This document shows, piece by piece, positions 40,496-49,918 of a DNA stretch of 64,000 bases (positions are counted from its first letter, which is position 1; the number at the start of each line of letters is the position of its first letter). The notes beneath the pieces are model-generated. The model was not told the origin of the DNA. It saw only the letters and a program-made list of their open reading frames with translations, and ran no database searches. Source of the stretch: Apostichopus japonicus (Eukaryota; Echinodermata; Holothuroidea; Aspidochirotida; Stichopodidae); assembly GCF_037975245.1 (NCBI RefSeq), contig NC_092568.1, forward strand, positions 27,710,501 through 27,774,500, given 5' to 3'. The position numbers and the translations under genes were made by a program.

Positions 40496-43400
40496 GCTGT
40501 GCGAGCTGATGATCGAGACTCTCTTTTGCATCGGTGGTTCGAACCCCGGGTGATGACGTCTTTTGCCGATCTTTTACAGCGAGTGCCTACACGGGGAGCT
40601 GTAAGTATTAGTTAATCCACCTAATATCTCAGTCCATACAGTGGCGCGATGGCTTGGCGCGCTGTGCGAGCTGATGATCGAGACTCTCTTTTGCATCGGT
40701 GGTTCGAACCCCGGGTGATGACGTCTTTTGCCGATCTTTTACAGCGAGTGCCTACACGGGGAGCTGTAAGTATTAGTTAATCCACCTAATATCTCAGTCC
40801 ATACAGTGGCGCGATGGCTTGGCGCGCTGTGCGAGCTGATGATCGAGACTCTCTTTTGCATCGGTGGTTCGAACCCCGGGTGATGACGTCTTTTGCCGAT
40901 CTTTTACAGCGAGTGCCTACACGGGGAGCTGTAAGTATTAGTTAATCCACCTAATATCTCAGTCCATACAGTGGCGCGATGGCTTGGCGCGCTGTGCGAG
41001 CTGATGATCGAGACTCTCTTTTGCATCGGTGGTTCGAACCCCGGGTGATGACGTCTTTTGCCGATCTTTTACAGCGAGTGCCTACACGGGGAGCTGTAAG
41101 TATTAGTTAATCCACCTAATATCTCAGTCCATACAGTGGCGCGATGGCTTGGCGCGCTGTGCGAGCTGATGATCGAGACTCTCTTTTGCATCGGTGGTTC
41201 GAACCCCGGGTGATGACGTCTTTTGCCGATCTTTTACAGCGAGTGCCTACACGGGGAGCTGTAAGTATTAGTTAATCCACCTAATATCTCAGTCCATACA
41301 GTGGCGCGATGGCTTGGCGCGCTGTGCGAGCTGATGATCGAGACTCTCTTTTGCATCGGTGGTTCGAACCCCGGGTGATGACGTCTTTTGCCGATCTTTT
41401 ACAGCGAGTGCCTACACGGGGAGCTGTAAGTATTAGTTAATCCACCTAATATCTCAGTCCATACAGTGGCGCGATGGCTTGGCGCACTGTGCGAGCTGAT
41501 GATCGAGACTCTCTTTTGCATCGGTGGTTCGAACCCCGGGTGATGACGTCTTTTGCCGATCTTTTACAGCGAGTGCCTACACGGGGAGCTGTAAGTATTA
41601 GTTAATCCACCTAATATCTCAGTCCATACAGTGGCGCGATGGCTTGGCGCGCTGTGCGAGCTGATGATCGAGACTCTCTTTTGCATCGGTGGTTCGAACC
41701 CCGGGTGATGACGTCTTTTGCCGATCTTTTACAGCGAGTGCCTACACGGGGAGCTGTAAGTATTAGTTAATCCACCTAATATCTCAGTCCATACAGTGGC
41801 GCGATGGCTTGGCGCGCTGTGCGAGCTGATGATCGAGACTCTCTTTTGCATCGGTGGTTCGAACCCCGGGTGATGACGTCTTTTGCCGATCTTTTACAGC
41901 GAGTGCCTACACGGGGAGCTGTAAGTATTAGTTAATCCACCTAATATCTCAGTCCATACAGTGGCGCGATGGCTTGGCGCACTGTGCGAGCTGATGATCG
42001 AGACTCTCTTTTGCATCGGTGGTTCGAACCCCGGGTGATGACGTCTTTTGCCGATCTTTTACAGCGAGTGCCTACACGGGGAGCTGTAAGTATTAGTTAA
42101 TCCACCTAATATCTCAGTCCATACAGTGGCGCGATGGCTTGGCGCGCTGTGCGAGCTGATGATCGAGACTCTCTTTTGCATCGGTGGTTCGAACCCCGGG
42201 TGATGACGTCTTTTGCCGATCTTTTACAGCGAGTGCCTACACGGGGAGCTGTAAGTATTAGTTAATCCACCTAATATCTCAGTCCATACAGTGGCGCGAT
42301 GGCTTGGCGCACTGTGCGAGCTGATGATCGAGACTCTCTTTTGCATCGGTGGTTCGAACCCCGGGTGATGACGTCTTTTGCCGATCTTTTACAGCGAGTG
42401 CCTACACGGGGAGCTGTAAGTATTAGTTAATCCACCTAATATCTCAGTCCATACAGTGGCGCGATGGCTTGGCGCACTGTGCGAGCTGATGATCGAGACT
42501 CTCTTTTGCATCGGTGGTTCGAACCCCGGGTGATGACGTCTTTTGCCGATCTTTTACAGCGAGTGCCTACACGGGGAGCTGTAAGTATTAGTTAATCCAC
42601 CTAATATCTCAGTCCATACAGTGGCGCGATGGCTTGGCGCGCTGTGCGAGCTGATGATCGAGACTCTCTTTTGCATCGGTGGTTCGAACCCCGGGTGATG
42701 ACGTCTTTTGCCGATCTTTTACAGCGAGTGCCTACACGGGGAGCTGTAAGTATTAGTTAATCCACCTAATATCTCAGTCCATACAGTGGCGCGATGGCTT
42801 GGCGCACTGTGCGAGCTGATGATCGAGACTCTCTTTTGCATCGGTGGTTCGAACCCCGGGTGATGACGTCTTTTGCCGATCTTTTACAGCGAGTGCCTAC
42901 ACGGGGAGCTGTAAGTATTAGTTAATCCACCTAATATCTCAGTCCATACAGTGGCGCGATGGCTTGGCGCGCTGTGCGAGCTGATGATCGAGACTCTCTT
43001 TTGCATCGGTGGTTCGAACCCCGGGTGATGACGTCTTTTGCCGATCTTTTACAGCGAGTGCCTACACGGGGAGCTGTAAGTATTAGTTAATCCACCTAAT
43101 ATCTCAGTCCATACAGTGGCGCGATGGCTTGGCGCGCTGTGCGAGCTGATGATCGAGACTCTCTTTTGCATCGGTGGTTCGAACCCCGGGTGATGACGTC
43201 TTTTGCCGATCTTTTACAGCGAGTGCCTACACGGGGAGCTGTAAGTATTAGTTAATCCACCTAATATCTCAGTCCATACAGTGGCGCGATGGCTTGGCGC
43301 ACTGTGCGAGCTGATGATCGAGACTCTCTTTTGCATCGGTGGTTCGAACCCCGGGTGATGACGTCTTTTGCCGATCTTTTACAGCGAGTGCCTACACGGG

Positions 43401-44960
43401 GAGCTGTAAGTATTAGTTAATCCACCTAATATCTCAGTCCATACAGTGGCGCGATGGCTTGGCGCGCTGTGCGAGCTGATGATCGAGACTCTCTTTTGCA
43501 TCGGTGGTTCGAACCCCGGGTGATGACGTCTTTTGCCGATCTTTTACAGCGAGTGCCTACACGGGGAGCTGTAAGTATTAGTTAATCCACCTAATATCTC
43601 AGTCCATACAGTGGCGCGATGGCTTGGCGCGCTGTGCGAGCTGATGATCGAGACTCTCTTTTGCATCGGTGGTTCGAACCCCGGGTGATGACGTCTTTTG
43701 CCGATCTTTTACAGCGAGTGCCTACACGGGGAGCTGTAAGTATTAGTTAATCCACCTAATATCTCAGTCCATACAGTGGCGCGATGGCTTGGCGCGCTGT
43801 GCGAGCTGATGATCGAGACTCTCTTTTGCATCGGTGGTTCGAACCCCGGGTGATGACGTCTTTTGCCGATCTTTTACAGCAAGTGCCTACACGGGGAGCT
43901 GTAAGTATTAGTTAATCCACCTAATATCTCAGTCCATACAGTGGCGCGATGGCTTGGCGCGCTGTGCGAGCTGATGATCGAGACTCTCTTTTGCATCGGT
44001 GGTTCGAACCCCGGGTGATGACGTCTTTTGCCGATCTTTTACAGCGAGTGCCTACACGGGGAGCTGTAAGTATTAGTTAATCCACCTAATATCTCAGTCC
44101 ATACAGTGGCGCGATGGCTTGGCGCGCTGTGCGAGCTGATGATCGAGACTCTCTTTTGCATCGGTGGTTCGAACCCCGGGTGATGACGTCTTTTGCCGAT
44201 CTTTTACAGCGAGTGCCTACACGGGGAGCTGTAAGTATTAGTTAATCCACCTAATATCTCAGTCCATACAGTGGCGCGATGGCTTGGCGCACTGTGCGAG
44301 CTGATGATCGAGACTCTCTTTTGCATCGGTGGTTCGAACCCCGGGTGATGACGTCTTTTGCCGATCTTTTACACAGCGAGTGCCTACACGGGGAGCTGTA
44401 AGTATTAGTTAATCCACCTAATATCTCAGTCCATACAGTGGCGCGATGGCTTGGCGCGCTGTGCGAGCTGATGATCGAGACTCTCTTTTGCATCGGTGGT
44501 TCGAACCCCGGGTGATGACGTCTTTTGCCGATCTTTTACAGCGAGTGCCTACACGGGGAGCTGTAAGTATTAGTTAATCCACCTAATATCTCAGTCCATA
44601 CAGTGGCGCGATGGCTTGGCGCGCTGTGCGAGCTGATGATCGAGACTCTCTTTTGCATCGGTGGTTCGAACCCCGGGTGATGACGTCTTTTGCCGATCTT
44701 TTACAGCGAGTGCCTACACGGGGAGCTGTAAGTATTAGTTAATCCACCTAATATCTCAGTCCATACAGTGGCGCGATGGCTTGGCGCGCTGTGCGAGCTG
44801 ATGATCGAGACTCTCTTTTGCATCGGTGGTTCGAACCCCGGGTGATGACGTCTTTTGCCGATCTTTTACAGCGAGTGCCTACACGGGGAGCTGTAAGTAT
44901 TAGTTAATCCACCTAATATCTCAGTCCATACAGTGGCGCGATGGCTTGGCGCGCTGTGCG
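40496..44960 (+). repeat. Satellite subfamily with GCGCGC in the D-arm region
   Basis: At unit offset 74 the array consensus is A (GGCGCACTGTG). In the last 28 units most copies have G (GGCGCGCTGTG), interleaved with A copies. Upstream, G occurs in isolation at 12613, 38682, 39342 and 39672. The G form is closer to common SINE heads, which read GCGCGCT there, so it may be the older state kept at a less homogenised array edge. Confidence 0.85.
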
Positions 44961-45044
44961 AGCTGATGATCGAGACTCTCTTTTGCATCGGTGGTTCGAA
45001 CCCCGGGTGATGACGTCTTTTGCCGATCTTTTACAGCGAGTGCC

Positions 45045-45078
45045 TACACGGGGAGCTTAATTGGCCTAATATCTCAGT
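45045..45078 (+). repeat. Degenerate terminal monomer at the right end of the array
   Basis: The last unit starts normally (TACACGGGGAGCT, 45045-45057), then about 14 bp of the monomer are missing or changed. The word CCTAATATCTCAGT (45065-45078) is recognisable before homology ends. This is the array's right boundary with unique or transposon DNA. Confidence 0.85.
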
Positions 45079-45199
45079 TTCAGTCAAATTATATTCGACG
45101 ACATAGTGAATTATCAAAAAAATTACAGCCCTTTAGGCGTTTTATAGGAAACGATTTGACAATATACAAATTTAATATACAAATATACAAAAATATACA
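45079..45199. other. Short unassigned stretch ending in an ATATACAAA-type repeat
   Basis: From 45079 to 45160 I recognise nothing. From 45161 the sequence becomes a loose repeat of ATATACAAA, similar to the 3' tail of the non-LTR element at 46725-46751. It may be the tail of an earlier non-LTR copy or filler at the truncated 5' end of the next element. Confidence 0.5.
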
Positions 45200-45916
45200 A
45201 ATATTCTTAATATACAAAAAACTAATTATATGGTGTTTAATGCTAGTCACTCATTCAGATGGGATCACAGTATTACCATGAATGATAAAATTATTAATCG
45301 GGTTAACACGACTAAGTTCTTGGGTGTACACATAGACAATAAACTTTCGTGGCGTGATCACATATCAGCAGTCTGTAACAGAGTGGCTAGAAATACTGGT
45401 ATTTTATGCAAATTAAAACATTATTTACCTCCAAATATACTCAGAACACTCTATATAACTCTGATTTTACCCCAATTAACTTATTGCACGACTATTTGGT
45501 CAGGAACCTATTCTACAAATCTTAATCACCTATGTGTCCTCCAGAAGAGAGCTATCCGCCATATATCACATGCTGCACCACGTGATCATACTAGCCCATT
45601 ATACAAAAGATTAAATTTATTAAAACTAAATGATATTATAAGAGTCCAGCTTGCAACATTTGCATATAAAGCATGGAATGGATTGCTACCCGAGGCTTTT
45701 AAAGATTTTATATATAGTAATAGACTAATCCACAACCATCAAACACGCCATTGTAATAACGCCCATGTTTTATCCCAACGAAGTACTTTAAGTTCTTTTA
45801 ACCCTCGTATTCGTGCTGTAAAAACGTGGAATAATCTCCAGGATAATGTTAAGAATAAGCCTTCTTACTCTGTATTCAAAAGGAATCTCCAAACTGTAAT
45901 TATTTCTCACTATTAA
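45200..45916 (+). pseudogene. Reverse transcriptase C-terminal fragment of a CR1/L2-like element
   Basis: The reading frame is open from about 45200 to a stop after 45916. An ATG at 45230 gives 228 residues, but homology starts upstream at ILNIQKTNYM, so that ATG is internal to the original protein. The thumb-region motif TKFLGVHIDNKLSW is characteristic of non-LTR reverse transcriptases and follows the catalytic palm. Downstream come the typical LPQLTYCTTIW, LQKRAIR and LLKLNDIIRVQLATF blocks and a KTWNNL motif near the end. The catalytic FADD box and the endonuclease are absent because the copy is truncated, so no activity is expected. The coding part has no frameshift, suggesting a fairly young insertion. 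The family type (CR1 versus L2 or Rex1) is uncertain. Confidence 0.85.
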
Positions 45917-45955
45917 TGGATTTATTCTTGTGTGTGTTTGCGATTAAGATCATTA

Positions 45956-45963
45956 TAAAGATT
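45956..45963 (+). repeat. Candidate target site duplication, left copy (TAAAGATT)
   Basis: TAAAGATT at 45956-45963 recurs at 46516-46523, exactly flanking the nested minus-strand element. The match is short and AT-rich, and is supported mainly by the coincidence with both element ends. Confidence 0.5.
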
Positions 45964-46006
45964 TATTTATTTATTTGTTTTTCCACAGAAGTACAAAGCG
46001 GAGGGA

Positions 46007-46047
46007 AGTCTTCCATAAAGCTTAAAAGCTTAACAAAGTGGAAGACT
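46007..46047 (-). other. 3' UTR hairpin of the nested non-LTR element
   Basis: AGTCTTCCA (46007-46015) pairs perfectly with TGGAAGACT (46039-46047), and an inner AAGC/GCTT stem is also possible. Its position just before the tail repeat matches the 3' structure that non-LTR reverse transcriptases of this type recognise at the start of target-primed reverse transcription. Confidence 0.7.
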
Positions 46048-46139
46048 CCCTAAAGAAAAAAAAAAATTAATAAATACAAATTGAATGTTTGTTACATAAT
46101 GTACAGAAACTGCTGAAGTAAATAACTCATTTACATAAT

Positions 46140-46457
46140 TTAATATGATGATATCAATTCTTTTTTTAAACATTTCTTAAATGAATTCTTTGTAGCCTTA
46201 GATTTAACGGTATTGCTTAATGAGTTCCATAACTTAGTTGCACGGTTGCGAAAGCTGCGTGTACCTAATTTCGTATGATAGAAGTTGCAATGAGCATTTT
46301 GTCTATTTCGGGTATTATAATTGTATAATTCTACATTAATTGTATAGAAATTATGAAAGGAACCCGGAAGTAGCCCATGCCATGCTTTATACGTAAATAC
46401 AGCAAGTTGAAGCCTTATAATATCATTTAATTTCAGCAGGTTTTGACCTTTAAACAG
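46140..46457 (-). pseudogene. Reverse transcriptase C-terminal fragment, nested copy
   Basis: There is no ATG at the start, but the minus strand is open for 105 codons from 46457 to a TAA at 46140-46142. It reads through LLKLNDIIRLQLAVF, TYKAWHGLLP, a YNTRNRQNAH block, KLWNSLSN and a lysine-rich end finishing in ISSY. It aligns block by block with the last ~105 residues of the plus-strand fragment ending at 45916 (LLKLNDIIRVQLATF, YKAWNGLLPE, KTWNNLQDN, ISHY). It is only the tail of the protein: palm, endonuclease and ORF1 are missing. No stop or frameshift breaks the surviving part. Confidence 0.85.
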
Positions 46458-46520
46458 ACCTTTAAACAGAACTTTAAACAGACAGCAGGTTTTGACCTTT
46501 AAACCTTTAAACCTTTAAAG
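46434..46520. repeat. Micro-duplications at the 5' junction of the nested element
   Basis: The 22-bp segment beginning CAGCAGGTTTTGACC occurs at 46434-46455 and again at 46483-46504. CCTTTAAA(C) words recur several times up to the target-like TTTAAAG at 46514-46520. This looks like slippage or template jumping when the truncated 5' end was joined to the target. Confidence 0.7.
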
Positions 46521-46523
46521 ATT
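46516..46523 (+). repeat. Candidate target site duplication, right copy (TAAAGATT)
   Basis: Right partner of 45956-45963, next to the 5' end of the nested minus-strand element. It overlaps the TTTAAAG microhomology, so the exact boundary is ambiguous by a few bases. Confidence 0.5.
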
Positions 46524-46648
46524 GTTAGGATCGCTTATTAACATTATTAATTTCTAGTAGAGTCAATTCGATTATTTCATCATTGTAGATACTACTATTA
46601 ACTTTTCATTTCTATTCTTAAGTTTTTCTTTCTTTTTTCTTTTTGGAG

Positions 46649-46690
46649 AGTCTCCTACTTTGTTAAGCCTTACAGGCTTTATAGGAGACT
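46649..46690 (+). other. 3' UTR hairpin of the plus-strand non-LTR element
   Basis: AGTCTCCTA (46649-46657) pairs perfectly with TAGGAGACT (46682-46690), and inside it AAGCC pairs with GGCTT around TTACA. A conserved GTCACACTGTAAATTGTGA segment and the tail follow. Compared with the copy at 46007-46047, the stem positions differ in a base-pair-preserving way, which argues for a selected RNA structure. Confidence 0.8.
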
Positions 46691-46751
46691 TCCCGTCACA
46701 CTGTAAATTGTGATGAAACAAATAAATATACAAAAAATATACAAATATACA

Positions 46752-47230
46752 AGTCTATGTTCCTATGGTAGTATACGCCCAGTCATGTGGTCTCTAAGTC
46801 TAGATAGAAGTTTTCACTAGCTAAACGCTACCCATCACCGCATAGCTGACAAGTTGGCCTTTCATGGCACTATCAATTTTCCGTATCATGACCATGTAGA
46901 TTTTTTGCTTTCCGAGCCGGAACTTTTCGTCACTTGTAAACAAACCTCTTCACTCATTGGTAAACAAATTTCCTACGCTGCTCCTGGGAGGCCTAAAGGG
47001 GTCTAAAATTGCCTCAATTGACCCAATTTTCTCACCACATGTACTTCCATTGATGCTTTTCAACATGCAAGCCATAAAAAGTAGATTATGATTGATAACA
47101 GGTCACAAAAGATGTTCCCCCGCTGCTTTTTGGCACTTTTCCTGAAGGCGAACAATCGGGCGGATTGATATAGACTCTAATAAGAGTATGCCACCATAAC
47201 GCGGATCGCAAAGTTACCAACCTGAAGCTA
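46752..47230. other. Unassigned DNA
   Basis: I recognise no gene, repeat or transposon end here. Composition is ordinary and no reading frame is long enough to suggest an exon. Confidence 0.5.
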
Positions 47231-47564
47231 TCCCAGGATTCATCACAGGATTCATCCCAGGATTCATCACAGGATTCATCCCAGGATTGAGATTCATCAC
47301 AGGATTCATCCCAGGATTAAGATTTATCACAGGACTCATCCCAGGATTCATCAGAGGATTTAGATAATAGATTCATCACAGGATTCATCCCAGGATTCAG
47401 ATTCATCACAGGATTCATCCCAGGATACATCATAGGATTCGTTCCAGGATTCAGATTTATCCCAGGATTCATCACAGGATTCATCACAGGATTCATCCCA
47501 GGATTCAGATTAATCCCAGAATTCATCCCAGGATTCAGATTTATCACCAGATTCATTCACCAGA
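47231..47564. repeat. 12-bp minisatellite (GGATTCATCACA / GGATTCATCCCA)
   Basis: About 25 imperfect copies of a 12-bp unit alternate between ATCACA and ATCCCA forms, with GATTTA variants. Because the unit is a multiple of three, the minus strand stays open through it (47556 to 47317, reading NPGMNPVM-like repeats). That is a by-product of the repeat, not evidence for a gene. Confidence 0.9.
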
Positions 47565-47630
47565 GTTATTAATGCAGCGGGATGTTCGTCGAAAAGTTCT
47601 TTCATTTTCATATTTCGTGACGCACATTAA

Positions 47631-47645
47631 GGGGGGGGGGGGGGG
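47631..47645. repeat. G15 homopolymer
   Basis: Fifteen consecutive G residues; prone to length error in sequencing and to slippage in the genome. Confidence 0.95.
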
Positions 47646-48163
47646 ATGGAAGAATGAAGTCACCGAAGCTCCAGGAGGAATTGTCAGGAGCAACTCATTA
47701 GTTTATCACAACAGAATGACTTGGCCTTTGAAGAGAAATTTGGCTAAAATTCGCCAATTGTTTTCGTTAATCGGATAATACATGGACTGGTTCCACGAAA
47801 TCCCATTCTGTACACTGGTGTACTGCAGCTATAACAATGTAGCGTTTAGTTCCATTTCGTGGTAAAACTAAAGACTTTTTCTTGGTGACTTATCTTTAAA
47901 CTTATAGTACCATATGGCGATTTATGGAGTATTTGGAATCATCAAACGTTGTATTGCATAAGGCTGGTAGGCTCATGATCTTGATACTTCCAGAGGTTCA
48001 ACCAACTTTCCCAGCAGTTGCTGTGGTAGGTAAGAATTATTTAAGATGAATGACTTTGTTTATTTATTTCCAACCACCAAGTAACCAAAGAGTCTTTAAA
48101 CATGCTTTGTTTTCGTCTAGTTATAATCAGTCTTCTTTGCACTCATTACTTTGCTAGGATATA
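47646..48163. other. Unassigned DNA with one weak exon-like segment
   Basis: Most of this stretch is unremarkable. On the plus strand about 47905-48031 is open and ends at GGTAGGTAAG, a good splice-donor word. It has no recognisable homology, and roughly 50 open codons is within chance, so I do not call an exon. Confidence 0.3.
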
Positions 48164-49124
48164 TAGTGATGGTTTCATAATTGACACACCCCCGCAATTG
48201 ACGCACCTCCAAATAGATTACTAGTGCGTTACAGAAGGGAACCTAAACTTTTTGCAGCGAAGCAGAGTTATATATTCCATCCATTGAATCCATCACAGAT
48301 ATGTGCTGATCAAATTGTGTTTTTTTAAAAGCCTTCCCCCAGTTTTGCAAGTTTCTTGGTATTTGAAAATGTTACTCCCTAAAAATAACCAAAATTACCT
48401 TAATATGATACCACTACTCTCTGAGACTGACCTGTCAGAGCTTAGCGGCTCAAAGCAAAGCAAACAGCATCAAAAGTCAATAAATGTATACTTAGGCCAA
48501 CATTACAGTTAGCTTATTGATGAATGCGTCAGTGTAGGAGGGGGTATGAAAGAACTTGACACGGAATACATTTTGTGGCCTAATTCTGCTTCAGTGTACG
48601 ATGCGTAGTCACAAAAAATAAATACTTTGAGATCATTTCAACTTTGAGGAACTACACATATAAAAATCTCATACAGTTGAGTGATTTGTACTTTTCGTTG
48701 ATAAACATTACTAATCAAATCATTAAAGGGTGTGAAGACTCATGCAAAAAGAAACGTCTAATGCCGGTAATCTGACCTAGTTTCGAATGAGGTGTAACAG
48801 AAGTGTTAGACACCACTATTGATCCTAGAAAATACACACACAGCTTGCTACCATCGGTAATTGGACACAAATGTACAGTCAGTATGTACAGCTGCGGTCA
48901 ATACCCACAGCACAGTGTATAAACGATACAGCGATGGACATCTTAGGTCCGGCTAAAAAATAAATAACAAGGTATCATGTTTCATTTTTGTCTGCATTTT
49001 GTAGCTACACAAACAAAAGGTCACTTGCAAGCAACATAAAGTTAACTTTTTCAGATGGCTGCACTCGGTCTGGGGGGACTCTTCAATGCCTTTTAGGTGC
49101 GTCAATTATGAGCCCACCATGCTA
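48164..49124. mobile_element. Mariner/Tc1-like non-autonomous element with terminal inverted repeats
   Basis: TCATAATTGACACACC (48175-48190) is matched in inverted orientation by GGTGCGTCAATTATGA (49096-49111). Outside these, GTGATGG on the left and CCATGC on the right sit next to TA dinucleotides. The reverse complement of the right end reads CATGGTGGGCTCATAATTG, like the CAGTGGTGG starts common in Tc1/mariner elements. A second inner AATTGACGCACC lies at 48196-48207. The ~0.96 kb between the ends shows no transposase, so it is non-autonomous or decayed. Exact ends and the TA duplication are approximate. Confidence 0.6.
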
Positions 49125-49910
49125 CTACTGCGCAGATTGATAACATTTGTCTCAATTAACAAGTTTGCCCTTGGAAGCTAAAGAAGTAACGAGTAACTAT
49201 TTGATTGTTCATCTTGTTAGAGATTCCTTTAAAAGACCTACCTGTACTGTACTATGTTGGCCCCAATTTTAATATGTTCTTTCGCTTTGTGAATGTATAT
49301 ATTGTTACGTTGGGGTGTGCTCCGGCTCAATTAGTTTGGGCTCCGTTATTAAATAAGTGTAAATGAACAACAGATAAAGAGAAACTCCAGACATAGATAT
49401 AATTGTATAGAATATGAGCTTTATTGCTGGAGTGTATCTGAAGTACAGTCTCTGAAGTCTGGAATCTTAGTCTTTTACATATTAAAAAACAACAGTACAG
49501 TATTTAAGTCATTTCAACTTCCTGTGAGGGGGCAATAACCTCTCTGTGACATAAACTCTTGGTCTTACTTATAATTACTAAGGCACATGGAGATGACTAT
49601 GACTAACCTTATTTGTAATACACATGAGATGCAACAGGTTGTCATCTGTGTTTAAGCATGAGTATTTCATGGAATTAAGACAAAGGGGGCTTCTACGAAT
49701 ATGATGTGGGTGTAGGGTGAATATGTCATGAACAGGAAGTAAGCAGTTACTCTTAAGACAAAGAGGCATGGAAGCAAATGTTTAAAGTAATATGATGGGG
49801 ATATGACTACATACTACATTACAATATATGCAAAACTCCATGGCAATGGTTTTAGAATGGCATATTCAGCAGGAACTGCTTCTTGTGTAAATATCTTGGT
49901 TTTACCATCA
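49125..49910. other. Unassigned DNA
   Basis: No gene or convincing repeat is visible. A TGTTACGTTGGGG word at 49303 resembles some LTR starts, but I found no matching end, so it is not called. Confidence 0.4.
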
Positions 49911-49918
49911 TTAGCTAT
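49911..49918 (+). repeat. hAT target site duplication, left (TTAGCTAT)
   Basis: TTAGCTAT immediately before the TAGGGCTGT terminus is repeated right after the other terminus at 60869-60876. Eight-base duplications are the hallmark of hAT transposition. Confidence 0.85.

Larger units (their letters stand above)
1..45078 (+). repeat. 165-bp tRNA-like satellite array, about 273 tandem monomers
   Basis: The monomer beginning TACACGGGGAGCTGTAAGTA recurs every 165 bp from the first base to 45045, where a partial copy starts. That makes 273 full units after allowing for the few length changes I found: -1 near 12159, -1 near 13681, -6 near 29807, +6 near 31052, -1 near 40220 and +2 near 44373. Copies are almost all identical; only a few dozen substitutions are visible in 45 kb. 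All units are head to tail and the array starts in mid-array at the window edge, so the true length is larger. Roughly half of each unit (about offsets 48-135) resembles a tRNA gene; the other half resembles nothing I know. Such homogeneity implies recent amplification or ongoing unequal exchange or conversion. It has no credible protein-coding content. Confidence 0.98.
45964..46515 (-). mobile_element. Nested 5'-truncated non-LTR retrotransposon, same family, minus strand
   Basis: On the minus strand this reads: tandem TTTAAAGG words at the 5' end, an ORF fragment (46457 to 46140), a 3' UTR with a hairpin (46047-46007), and an AAATAAAT-type tail at 45964-45980. It sits inside the 3' UTR of the plus-strand relative and is flanked by the candidate duplication TAAAGATT. 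Its ORF end and hairpin are clearly homologous to those of its host but diverged in sequence, so it is another lineage of the family and not a local inverted duplication. Confidence 0.75.
45200..46751 (+). mobile_element. 5'-truncated CR1/L2-like non-LTR retrotransposon, interrupted by a nested copy
   Basis: The element keeps only the end of its reverse transcriptase ORF (to 45916), its 3' UTR with a strong hairpin (46649-46690) and an A-rich tail of ATAAATATACAAA type ending near 46751. Between 45964 and 46515 it is split by a related element on the opposite strand. The 5' end is lost, as in most target-primed insertions, so this copy cannot move. Assignment to the CR1/L2 side of the tree rests on the ORF C-terminus and the short microsatellite-like tail in place of a long poly(A). 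Confidence 0.8.

Noticed and set aside
1-45078. CRISPR array
   Set aside because: There are no variable spacers; the whole 165-bp unit is repeated and the context is eukaryotic.
44991-45281. Plus-strand 96-codon frame across the array end
   Set aside because: It starts in satellite DNA and runs out of frame into the retrotransposon fragment; no homology.
47905-48040. Possible exon ending at GGTAGGTAAG
   Set aside because: About 50 open codons with a donor-like word but no homology, acceptor or partner exon that I could support.
48303-48512. 69-codon frame inside the mariner-like element
   Set aside because: No DDE/D transposase motif and near chance length.
49303-49420. Possible solo LTR beginning TGTTACGTTGGGG
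   Set aside because: No matching CA end, duplication or second copy found in the window.
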